In this document: positions 1 through 6,089 of the stretch, in pieces
How the letters are laid out: every line of letters begins with the position of its first letter
How positions within the stretch are numbered: the stretch's first letter is position 1
The notes under the pieces: model-generated
What the model saw: the letters and a program-made list of their open reading frames with translations, nothing else
What the model was told of the DNA's origin: nothing
Databases searched by the model: none
Assembly: GCA_031254385.1 (NCBI GenBank)
Contig: JAIRUO010000198.1
Location: forward strand, 1 to 23,287
Direction of reading: 5' to 3'
From: Treponema sp.
GTDB lineage: Bacteria > Spirochaetota > Spirochaetia > Treponematales > Breznakiellaceae
DNA: 23,287 nt
Translations under genes and position numbers: made by a program

Positions 1-2
1 TA

Positions 3-71
3 TACCAAATCACTATTGATATGGCCCGGCAGATTTTGCAGAACGGGTTAGCGGATTGGGGCATGGAATAA
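3..71 (+). CDS. C-terminal end of an envelope protein (partial), similar to the middle of the next gene
   Basis: The reading frame is open from the window edge to a TAA stop at 69-71 and gives about 22 residues. The segment YQITIDMARQILQNGLAD matches residues 214-231 of the downstream M48 lipoprotein (YDITIALARDILLQGYDE) at 9 of 18 positions. The two genes therefore probably carry related N-terminal domains, perhaps LPP20-like as in other spirochaete lipoproteins; that family name is an inference. The stop lies 7 nt before the next start, so the pair is likely one operon. Nothing more can be said about function from the fragment. Confidence 0.5.
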   Translation, partial: YQITIDMARQILQNGLADWGME

Positions 72-78
72 ATGATCA

Positions 79-1539
79 ATGAGCAGTGAACAAAGAAAGG
101 GAAATTATCTTTATATTCACCTTACTCTTTTCTCTTTGTTCTTTTCCCTTGTTTTTTGCTTTTGCACCACAAGCGGCAGAACAAACATCACCGAATTGGA
201 AAACAAGGGAACCCTCATCGGGGTAACAACCCCCGATTGGGTAAGGCTCTACCTTGAAAAAGGCGTTTCGGCTTTACAGGCGCAGCCGGAGTACAACGGC
301 AAATATTGCATAGTCGGTGAGGAGAGCGGAACAAACCGTCAGTTCGTCCTTGCCTGGGCGGATCAGGCAAGCGCACAGCAAAGAATAGGCTCGCTGCTCC
401 GCACCAATATCGCCAACCGCTACACAGCCGCAGTAAACGCCGACGCCACTACAAGCGGCAGCATGGTAACCAGCTTGCCTGCAAGCCAATATCAGCAGGA
501 AATTGACAACATATTAGCCGCCGTAGTGAACGTGTCCTACTCAGGAGCGCAGCGCGAAGCCGACTGGTGGAGCCTACGCCGACGCTACGACCCGGACAAC
601 AAGGAAATATACACAGACGAATACACCGCCTACGTCCTCTACACCGTACCCAAAGCAGAGATGAACCGCCAGATAGCGTTAGCCCTGGAAACCAGCGTCA
701 GAGCAGACTCCGCACTTTATGACATCACCATAGCCCTTGCCAGAGACATACTCCTGCAAGGCTACGATGAAAGCGAACTTTTAGATGCCGCCGCCATTAC
801 GCGTACAGCCGCAGACTCTTACAACCCGCCCGGTAGCCCCACAGCCCTTGCGTTAGGCGAAATTTCTCCCTTTGACGAATATAGTATTGGCAGGGACGTA
901 GCCGCAACCATACTTGCAAACTACAGATTATGGAACAACAGCCCCGGCCTTACTCAGTATCTTAATTTAATATGCGCAACACTGGCCATCAACTCACCAA
1001 AACCTACACTATTCAACGGTTATCATGTCTCTATAATCGACAGCCCCGAAATAAATGCTTTTGCCACTCCCGGCGGTCATATCCTTATAAGCCGGGGCCT
1101 CATAAACGCCGCCCCATCCGAAGATGCGCTGGCAGCCGTAATAGCCCACGAGATCGCTCATATCCAGTTGCGCCACGGCCTCCGCACTATACAAACAAAC
1201 AGAGATGCTGCTGACTGGCTCGCCCAATTCAGCCAATCGGGAGCCGCCTTCATCGCTGAGGCAATCAACAACGGCTACTCCCAGACACAGGAATACGATG
1301 CTGACATAGCCGCACTTGCCCTCCTTGCTGCCACAGGCTACAACCCCCATGGCCTAATAGTAATGCTGCGCGAACTCCAAAAAATCCAGCCCGGTATAAG
1401 AGGCGGTTTTAATTCAACGCACCCTAGCCCCACAAGCCGCCTTGTCAACGCCCAAATCGCCGCTGCCCGTTACCCGCAAACAGCAGATAGCCGTGGGGCC
1501 ACGGCAAGGCAAGTCCGGTTTAATGCGGCAAAGAATTAA
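79..1539 (+). CDS. M48-family zinc metalloprotease lipoprotein with an LPP20-like N-terminal half
   Basis: This is a predicted lipid-anchored, envelope-facing metalloprotease. The N-terminus has a positive stretch, a hydrophobic core at residues 11-28 and Cys at 27 and 29, which suits a loose spirochaetal lipobox. Residues about 40-245 form a domain typical of secreted spirochaete lipoproteins that may be LPP20-like. Residues about 270-460 are an M48/Ste24-BepA-type peptidase: HEIAH at 357-361 gives two zinc ligands and the catalytic Glu, and EYDAD at 405-409 gives the third ligand. M48 proteins of this type usually act in envelope protein quality control, and the fusion to an accessory domain may set substrate or location. 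The start was chosen because the signal peptide follows directly; no strong ribosome site is visible. Only 7 nt separate it from the preceding partial gene. Confidence 0.85.
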   Translation: MSSEQRKGNYLYIHLTLFSLFFSLVFCFCTTSGRTNITELENKGTLIGVTTPDWVRLYLEKGVSALQAQPEYNGKYCIVGEESGTNRQFVLAWADQASAQQRIGSLLRTNIANRYTAAVNADATTSGSMVTSLPASQYQQEIDNILAAVVNVSYSGAQREADWWSLRRRYDPDNKEIYTDEYTAYVLYTVPKAEMNRQIALALETSVRADSALYDITIALARDILLQGYDESELLDAAAITRTAADSYNPPGSPTALALGEISPFDEYSIGRDVAATILANYRLWNNSPGLTQYLNLICATLAINSPKPTLFNGYHVSIIDSPEINAFATPGGHILISRGLINAAPSEDALAAVIAHEIAHIQLRHGLRTIQTNRDAADWLAQFSQSGAAFIAEAINNGYSQTQEYDADIAALALLAATGYNPHGLIVMLRELQKIQPGIRGGFNSTHPSPTSRLVNAQIAAARYPQTADSRGATARQVRFNAAKN

Positions 1540-1639
1540 TAGAACAATCCATCTAGATATTGCTCCATTGAATAATTTATTAGTTTCTTATTGTATTCCT
1601 TACCCTTTATATATGGTATATAATTAAAACGAGGCATAT

Positions 1640-1996
1640 ATGAAATTAGCCATAATTGGAAGCAGAGCCATAGAAAATCTAGATTTAAACGAATATATAA
1701 AGGAAAAACCTGATGTTATTATAAGCGGCGGCGCAAAAGGCATTGATACTATTGCATGGGAATGGGCTATTAAAAATAATATTGAAATTATAGTTCATAG
1801 ACCCAATTACAACAAAGACGGAAGATGGGCTGCCTTAAGAAGGAATGATGTAATAATAGATGAAGCCGATAAAATCATTGCATTTTGGAATGGAAAAAGT
1901 ACAGGAACTAAATATGTTATTGAAAGGGCAAAAAGACTAAATAAACCTTTAGAAATTATTCTTATTGGTGAGCAAGAAGACGGTGAAAAACATTGA
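1640..1996 (+). CDS. SLOG-superfamily (DUF2493/YspA-like) nucleotide-binding protein
   Basis: A single-domain Rossmann-like protein of 118 aa. Visible motifs are GSR at residues 7-9 after the first strand, SGGAKGID at 29-36 (glycine-rich nucleotide-binding loop), a conserved HRPNYNKDGRWAALRRND block at 53-70, and FWNGKSTGT at 82-90. These match the SLOG/DUF2493 families related to DprA and LOG proteins, which bind nucleotides or nucleotide-derived ligands; many members sit in phage or conflict loci. The ligand is not known here. A GAGG ribosome site lies 5 nt before the ATG, and a TATAAT at 1619-1624 is a plausible -10 with a poor -35. The 3' end overlaps the convergent XRE gene by 35 bp. The gene is AT-rich like the rest of the 1.6-4.5 kb island. 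Confidence 0.8.
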   Translation: MKLAIIGSRAIENLDLNEYIKEKPDVIISGGAKGIDTIAWEWAIKNNIEIIVHRPNYNKDGRWAALRRNDVIIDEADKIIAFWNGKSTGTKYVIERAKRLNKPLEIILIGEQEDGEKH

Positions 1997-2312
1997 GTGG
2001 CTCAATAAAGTAATGTAGTACCCGCAATTCGTCCTCGTTCATCTCTTTGACCTCCACAATTATTTTCCTTTGCAGGCTTGTCAAATTATGCCCCCTCCCG
2101 GCTATCATTTTAGGTTTCCGGCCCGTTAAGATCCAGTCTTTTGAATAGCCGTACAATTGCTCAATAAGCATGGCGGTACTGTTTGACATTCCGGATTCAT
2201 CCCTAAGAAGCTTGGATATATAGCTGTCAGTTACACTGATGCTTTTGGCAAAAGCCTTTTGCCTTAATTCGCTTTCCAAAATTATGGTTCTTATCCGGTC
2301 TGACAGCGCCAT
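1962..2312 (-). CDS. XRE-family HTH transcriptional regulator, copy 1
   Basis: A 116-aa DNA-binding protein with a Cro/CI-type helix-turn-helix at residues about 5-60: the QKAFAKSISVTDSYISKLLRD run is the typical helix 2-turn-helix 3, and GYSKDWILTG is the usual end of such domains. The C-terminal half may mediate dimerisation. It is nearly identical to the copy at 4060-4416 up to residue about 103; its last 13 residues differ because the repeat ends there and translation runs antisense into the SLOG gene. The MALSDR start was chosen because copy 2 begins there; the upstream in-frame ATG would add six residues that depend on a 2-bp insertion absent from copy 2. It is probably a local repressor that binds the half-sites upstream of it. 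Confidence 0.82.
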   Translation of the reverse strand: MALSDRIRTIILESELRQKAFAKSISVTDSYISKLLRDESGMSNSTAMLIEQLYGYSKDWILTGRKPKMIAGRGHNLTSLQRKIIVEVKEMNEDELRVLHYFIEPLNVFHRLLAHQ

Positions 2313-2325
2313 ATATGGTAAGGGT

Positions 2326-2386
2326 ATCAATAAAAATATAGTAAGTCAATAGTAAATTCTCTTCTTGACATTTATATTTAATCAAT
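2326..2386. promoter_or_regulatory. Putative operator array, left copy (four TCAAT-type half-sites)
   Basis: ATCAAT at 2326-2331, GTCAAT at 2345-2350, CTTGAC at 2364-2369 (the complement of a degenerate GTCAAT) and ATCAAT at 2381-2386 are spaced 19, 19 and 17 bp. The same layout occurs in the right copy, where the third site is intact ATTGAC. Sites about two helical turns apart between divergent promoters suggest binding of the XRE protein, which is an inference. Confidence 0.45.
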
Positions 2387-2394
2387 GTTAAAAT
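2365..2394 (+). promoter_or_regulatory. Rightward sigma70-type promoter with no gene behind it
   Basis: TTGACA at 2365-2370 and TAAAAT at 2389-2394 are separated by 18 bp, as in the right copy at 4467-4496. Here no supported ORF follows: the next gene, at 2605-3837, is on the opposite strand. It may be a relic of the duplication, or it may give an antisense transcript into the 3' end of the Ntn-hydrolase-like gene. Confidence 0.5.
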
Positions 2395-2406
2395 ATAGGT
2401 ATTCAA

Positions 2407-2604
2407 AAGTAAAGAATTTATCCGTAAAAAGTAATTATTTTTTAACTTAGCTGGTGTTTTTTGACCATACCGCATGGACGGACACCAAGACAGTGAAATT
2501 GACTTTTTTGAACTAATTATCGTAGCTTAGCCGCTTTAGCTCATGGAATGTACAGTGCAAACAGCTTCCGGCATTACCATTCTGTTATATGCCTTTTTGA
2601 TTGT
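2407..2604. other. Intergenic stretch without a supported gene
   Basis: About 200 bp of mostly AT-rich sequence lies between the left repeat and the end of the Ntn-hydrolase-like gene. Both strands were read for short ORFs with ribosome sites, tRNA-like sequence and terminator hairpins. Nothing convincing was found, and there is no clear remnant of the 67-aa ORF that follows the right repeat. Confidence 0.5.
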
Positions 2605-3837
2605 TCATTGATAAGTTAAATTGTTTTTTCTTTTAACCCAAACAAATCCATCAACTTTAGATATTATTGCTACATCGGTGGGCCCACCCACAGTGTCCTG
2701 ATCTGTTGAATTATGCCTTCTTAATGAAGTAATGTTAATTAACGCCTCCGCCATCTCTGCTAAATTTATTGTTGGTAATGATGCAACAATATCTAAAATT
2801 GGATCTCTGTATTTTTTAACAATTATTTCTTCTATTATTACATTAACAAAGGAAGCAACGAAGTCATTTCTTGCTTTTTCCTCATTTACTAAACCAGTGA
2901 TCTCTAGAAATTGCAATAATAATTGTGGAAGAATGATATATTGTAGGTCAGGATCAATTCCTCGGATAAACGTATTAATTACATCATCCTGTGCGAAGGG
3001 ATATATTATTGATGATCTATCATTAATAATAGGATTAGGCTCATTCAAATTGTATAGAAAATCAACACCCAATTTTCCAAATATTTCTACTGAACATATA
3101 GAAGGAAATATTTCTTCTTCTCCATATCCAACAAAAACTACTCCAGAATAACCTTTTTGTTTACCGTCTATGGGATAACTAAATAATCCATATAATTTTA
3201 CTTCGAGTATCAAAAGATTAATAAATTCTTGTAGTTGTTTTGCAGCAAGTGAAATATGTAATTCATTTTCTACTACACTTTTGATAAATTCTGTATTGGA
3301 TACAATATATTTACCTGAAAAATCTGGGAAACGTATTTCGGTATTTTTTAATTCATCAATTCGTTTTCTTAATGCAGATGAAAAAAATTTTATAACTTGT
3401 TTTTTTAATGCTGCAGTATCGTCGATTAATTTATCAGCGTATTCAACGTGATAAAAATCCCGGATATATTCAATTAATTTTGAACAGCTTCTTTTGCAAA
3501 TTTTATCCAAATTTTCCAATTGCTTATATTCTATATATTCATATTCAAAATCTGACAAAAATTTAATAAAATTCTTCATCAAATCTTCCAGTTTTTTAAA
3601 TTTATCCTTATCTGTTATCCTGCTACTGTATTCTTTTATTATCAACTTCCAATTAATGCCCATAAATTCTGCCGTGTTATAAATCATAATCCCTATTGGA
3701 ATTTTTTCTGAGATATTAAATATTTTTTCTGCTGTATAGTAAATTTTAGTTTCTCCTGATCCAAGTCTGATGGTTACAGCACTATCAGCGGCGATTGCAG
3801 CCCCCTGACTGTTTAGAATGGCTACTTCTGCTGTCAT
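2605..3837 (-). CDS. Proteasome-like Ntn-hydrolase domain protein of unknown function
   Basis: A 410-aa AT-rich gene with ribosome site GGAG about 7 nt before the ATG. The N-terminus begins Met-Thr and continues with AADS. If Met1 is removed, Thr becomes residue 1 and Asp falls at 17, the spacing of the catalytic Thr1/Asp17 pair in proteasome beta subunits and HslV. A KIF motif follows with Lys at 37, against Lys33 in the classic fold, so the intervening loop would be 4 residues longer. The next strand-like GIMIY and NTAEFMG also fit the fold. The remaining 300 residues are helical and charged, unlike the 170-220 aa HslV or Anbu. The C-terminus has TVGGPTDVAIISKVDGFVWV. I recall an uncharacterised family of this build but cannot confirm it here. 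Peptidase activity is an inference. Confidence 0.6.
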   Translation of the reverse strand: MTAEVAILNSQGAAIAADSAVTIRLGSGETKIYYTAEKIFNISEKIPIGIMIYNTAEFMGINWKLIIKEYSSRITDKDKFKKLEDLMKNFIKFLSDFEYEYIEYKQLENLDKICKRSCSKLIEYIRDFYHVEYADKLIDDTAALKKQVIKFFSSALRKRIDELKNTEIRFPDFSGKYIVSNTEFIKSVVENELHISLAAKQLQEFINLLILEVKLYGLFSYPIDGKQKGYSGVVFVGYGEEEIFPSICSVEIFGKLGVDFLYNLNEPNPIINDRSSIIYPFAQDDVINTFIRGIDPDLQYIILPQLLLQFLEITGLVNEEKARNDFVASFVNVIIEEIIVKKYRDPILDIVASLPTINLAEMAEALINITSLRRHNSTDQDTVGGPTDVAIISKVDGFVWVKRKNNLTYQ

Positions 3838-4059
3838 TATTTTTCTCCTATTACTATATCATTACACTGTTTTTATAATCTGTCAAACAAATTTTTCGAT
3901 AAAGTTAAAAATTAATGAATTTACGCAGAATTTATCGGTGTTTACAGAAATATTTAAGAATACTATACAAATGGCAAGGGGGGCTGGCTTCTCCTTTGTT
4001 GCTGCGTACTTTTGCTCGTCTTCTTCTATTTTCAACTGACCTTCAAATTCATTATATCA
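3838..4059 (-). promoter_or_regulatory. Upstream region of the Ntn-hydrolase-like gene
   Basis: On the minus strand a TTGACA lies at 3881-3886, but the best -10 candidates (such as TATAGT) are badly spaced, so the promoter is uncertain. The half nearest the XRE gene (about 4056-3973) stays open in the XRE frame after two adjacent stops and reads like ordinary coding sequence (EFEGQLKIEEDEQKYAATKE). It could be the lost tail of a longer regulator or chance. No other gene is supported. Confidence 0.35.
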
Positions 4060-4416
4060 CTATGCCTTTCGCTCATATAGCCCAATTATAGAATCTTTGA
4101 GTGGCTCAATAAAGTAATGTAGTACCCGCAATTCCTCCTCATTCATCTGTTCTATATCCACAATTATTTTCCTTTGCAGACTTGTCAAATTACGCCCCCT
4201 CCCTACTATCATTTTAGGTTTCCGACCCGTTAAGATCCAGTCTTTTGAATAGCCGTACAATTGCTCAATAAGCATGGCTGTACTGTTTGACATTCCGGAT
4301 TCATCCCTAAGAAGCTTGGATATATAGCTGTCAGTTACACTGATGCTCTTGGCAAAAGCCTTTTGCTTTAATTCGCTTTCTAAAATTATGGTTCTTATCC
4401 GGTCTGAAAGCGCCAT
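4060..4416 (-). CDS. XRE-family HTH transcriptional regulator, copy 2
   Basis: A 118-aa Cro/CI-type regulator. The helix-turn-helix occupies residues about 5-60 and is identical to copy 1 except Lys for Arg at 17. Substitutions cluster in the C-terminal half (for example DIEQMNEEE against EVKEMNEDE), and most DNA differences in the HTH part are silent, which suggests selection kept both proteins functional after duplication. The C-terminus EPLKDSIIGLYERKA is probably the original one, since copy 1 loses it at the repeat boundary. The gene reads toward the Ntn-hydrolase-like gene 222 bp downstream on the same strand, and away from the 67-aa ORF. It probably represses its own divergent intergenic region. 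Confidence 0.85.
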   Translation of the reverse strand: MALSDRIRTIILESELKQKAFAKSISVTDSYISKLLRDESGMSNSTAMLIEQLYGYSKDWILTGRKPKMIVGRGRNLTSLQRKIIVDIEQMNEEELRVLHYFIEPLKDSIIGLYERKA

Positions 4417-4427
4417 ATGGTAAGGGT

Positions 4428-4488
4428 ATCAATAAAAATATAGTAAGTCAATAGCGAATTTTCCTATTGACATTTATATTTAATCAAT
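4428..4488. promoter_or_regulatory. Putative operator array, right copy (four TCAAT-type half-sites)
   Basis: ATCAAT at 4428-4433, GTCAAT at 4447-4452, ATTGAC at 4466-4471 (the complement of GTCAAT) and ATCAAT at 4483-4488 are spaced 19, 19 and 17 bp. The third overlaps the -35 of the rightward promoter and the fourth lies just before its -10, so binding there would block transcription of the 67-aa ORF. Assignment to the XRE protein is an inference. Confidence 0.5.
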
Positions 4489-4496
4489 GATAAAAT
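4467..4496 (+). promoter_or_regulatory. Rightward sigma70-type promoter for the 67-aa ORF
   Basis: A consensus TTGACA at 4467-4472 and TAAAAT at 4491-4496 with an 18-bp spacer. Transcription would start near 4503, ahead of the ribosome site at 4517-4522 and the ATG at 4527. Confidence 0.65.
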
Positions 4497-4526
4497 ATAG
4501 CTATTCAATTGGATAAAAGAGGTGTT

Positions 4527-4730
4527 ATGAAGGAAAAACGTAAACTAAAGGACAAAATTATCAAATTTATCCAAAATTCTCCGGATGAGGTGAATTCTCA
4601 GTTGGCTGTATTTATAGCCGGGATGCAGGCGCAGAAGAGCCTGACTGATTGCAAAAAGAAAAGTGACCGTTCGCTTACAAAAGGCGAGACTGCTTTTTTG
4701 GCTGCAAAAACAGGTCCGCCGTTAAAATAA
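4527..4730 (+). CDS. Small basic protein of unknown function, divergent from XRE copy 2
   Basis: A 67-aa lysine-rich protein (MKEKRKLKDKIIKFIQ at the N-terminus) with no recognised domain, no signal peptide and no membrane segment. The ATG at 4527 was chosen over an in-frame TTG at 4509 because AAGAGG sits 4 nt before it and the TTG would be only about 6 nt from the predicted transcription start. It lies directly behind a promoter that overlaps the putative XRE operators, the usual place for a gene controlled by a divergent repressor. An accessory regulator, antitoxin or toxin are all possible; the sequence does not decide. Confidence 0.55.
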   Translation: MKEKRKLKDKIIKFIQNSPDEVNSQLAVFIAGMQAQKSLTDCKKKSDRSLTKGETAFLAAKTGPPLK

Positions 4731-4800
4731 ATTCCGAAAGAAATCTGATCGAGGCTTTTTACAGACCCCGTATGGGTTCTGATATTATGAGGAGGTTCTT

Positions 4801-6033
4801 ATGAAAAATTTCTTGCGCTTATTAGGTCTTAGTCTGACGATTTTTTTAGTATTTTCCTGTATGACCATTCAGGATGTACCACCCTACACTTATACTGGCG
4901 ATAAGGCTATTTATCCGGCAGTACATTATGCGATTGTAAATGGAAATTCAGCGTATTGGAGAAACAGCCAGATCTCTGTTCCCGATCCCAATACAGTTGT
5001 TATTGAGCATGTCCTGGTATCGGATGGAATCAGGCTGGCGGATTTTACCCTTAGAATAAGCCTGGTAAATAATGTGGTAACGTATCAGTTTTCCAATATC
5101 CGGCAAAAACCCCCTACCGGTCCTGATTCTGACTGGGTCAGGGTGGACCGCTTTTCACAGTCCGACAGGGAACTTATTTTTACCAGTTACTTTAATACGG
5201 AAATTCCAAAGGTAATGGAAAATGATGCCCTCTATGCTCGGGCAAAAGAAGCGGCGGATAGGAGCCTTGGCGGCTCAGTGGGCGGCGGTGCCCTCAGTTA
5301 TTCTCTGCCATTGCAGAACCCGCTGAATTATTTGTTGTATCCTGCGGTGGGCGCGGCGTTTGCCAGCCTCAAGGGAAGCCTGGGCGAAAAGACAGCCACT
5401 ATACGGGACATTTACTGCCTTGATAATGAATTCACCATTCAGGGATGCGTTGCCGAAAGGGGACGAGCTGATCTGATAACCTACCAGATCAAAATCACTG
5501 CGCAGGGCAATCAATTGGGTATATCATTCGTCAATATAGAACCTATTGGCTCATACCTAATGCAGTATACAGCCGCCGAGATTGAAGCGCTGCCACGGTT
5601 TGACACCCAAAGAATAGCGGATCAGCTAAAAACCCAAATTGAGCGAAATTTGGCAAGCGCTGCTATTTACAACGAAGCGAAGAAGGCATTTTTGGCAAAC
5701 AACGAATTCCTATACCGGGCATTTGCTCCGGTTACCAGGGCAATGATGAGCGAATTTGCCGCAGCGCTTTTTGATGGAGAGATAGCCTTGAGCGTTGCAA
5801 TTCTGGATGTCAGACAAAACGATAATGCGGAATTCGGTAATTACGCGACTGCAATCATGGCTGGATTGTATACCGAGTCTTCCGTTTCGAGGCTCTTTGC
5901 GAATATCACCTTGTATACAAATGACGCCAGCCTTGCACGGCTCAGACAATCTGATAGAACTACATTAAGCGGACAGCTTGTCAGGCTGGAGTATAACGCC
6001 GCTCTTACTCCCAGCCTCACCATGATAAAATAA
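4801..6033 (+). CDS. Predicted lipoprotein of unknown function
   Basis: A 410-aa exported protein. The signal peptide has basic residues at the start, a hydrophobic stretch at 6-18 and a lipobox ending VFSC with Cys20, so it is probably lipid-anchored. The mature part is rich in beta-type alternation in its first 130 residues, then a Gly/Ser-rich segment (SLGGSVGGG) and a more helical C-terminal half. I recognise no enzyme motif. GGAGG lies 5 nt before the ATG. The gene stands alone between the small ORF (70 bp upstream) and a convergent flavoprotein gene, and is followed by a terminator hairpin. Its base composition is more balanced than the island to its left, so the island appears to end before it. 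Confidence 0.75.
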   Translation: MKNFLRLLGLSLTIFLVFSCMTIQDVPPYTYTGDKAIYPAVHYAIVNGNSAYWRNSQISVPDPNTVVIEHVLVSDGIRLADFTLRISLVNNVVTYQFSNIRQKPPTGPDSDWVRVDRFSQSDRELIFTSYFNTEIPKVMENDALYARAKEAADRSLGGSVGGGALSYSLPLQNPLNYLLYPAVGAAFASLKGSLGEKTATIRDIYCLDNEFTIQGCVAERGRADLITYQIKITAQGNQLGISFVNIEPIGSYLMQYTAAEIEALPRFDTQRIADQLKTQIERNLASAAIYNEAKKAFLANNEFLYRAFAPVTRAMMSEFAAALFDGEIALSVAILDVRQNDNAEFGNYATAIMAGLYTESSVSRLFANITLYTNDASLARLRQSDRTTLSGQLVRLEYNAALTPSLTMIK

Positions 6034-6045
6034 TTTCGTATTAAT

Positions 6046-6071
6046 AAAGGGGGCTGAATAAGCTCCCTTTT
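6046..6071 (+). terminator. Rho-independent terminator between convergent genes
   Basis: A 10-bp stem with one G-T wobble (AAAGGGGGCT paired with AGCTCCCTTT), a 5-nt loop GAATA, and a T run at the end of the stem. It starts 12 nt after the lipoprotein stop. The complementary strand also gives a T-containing tail, so it may serve the convergent flavoprotein gene as well. Confidence 0.75.
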
Positions 6072-6089
6072 GATAATAGGCTATACCAC

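Larger units (their letters stand above)
1993..2406. repeat. Direct repeat, left copy: XRE gene plus divergent promoter region
   Basis: This block aligns with 4097-4508 at about 94% identity by eye (roughly 25 differences, with one 2-bp indel at the XRE start). It covers nearly the whole XRE coding region, the intergenic operator region and a rightward promoter. Homology ends abruptly at both sides: at 1993 it runs into the end of the SLOG gene, and after 2406 it meets unrelated AT-rich sequence. No terminal inverted repeats or transposase were seen, so it is better described as a duplicated cassette than an insertion sequence. Confidence 0.9.
4097..4508. repeat. Direct repeat, right copy: XRE gene plus divergent promoter region
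   Basis: Partner of 1993-2406 in the same orientation, so the two copies flank the Ntn-hydrolase-like gene. Homology stops within the XRE C-terminus on the left and just before the ribosome site of the 67-aa ORF on the right. Recombination between the copies would delete about 2.1 kb, including the whole Ntn-hydrolase-like gene, and leave one intact XRE cassette. Confidence 0.9.

Noticed and set aside
2227..2475. 82-aa minus-strand ORF upstream of XRE copy 1
   Set aside because: It overlaps the HTH-coding part in another frame and has no ribosome site or domain.
2521..2570. tRNA-like stretch in the AT-rich spacer
   Set aside because: It has short AGCT-type matches only; no T-loop GTTCRA motif or acceptor stem pairing could be found.
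1993..4508. Composite transposon or insertion sequence made by the repeats
   Set aside because: No transposase, no terminal inverted repeats and no target-site duplication were seen; the repeat unit is a regulator gene.
4509..4526. In-frame TTG start upstream of the 67-aa ORF
   Set aside because: It lies about 6 nt after the predicted transcription start with no ribosome site, while the ATG at 4527 has AAGAGG 4 nt before it.
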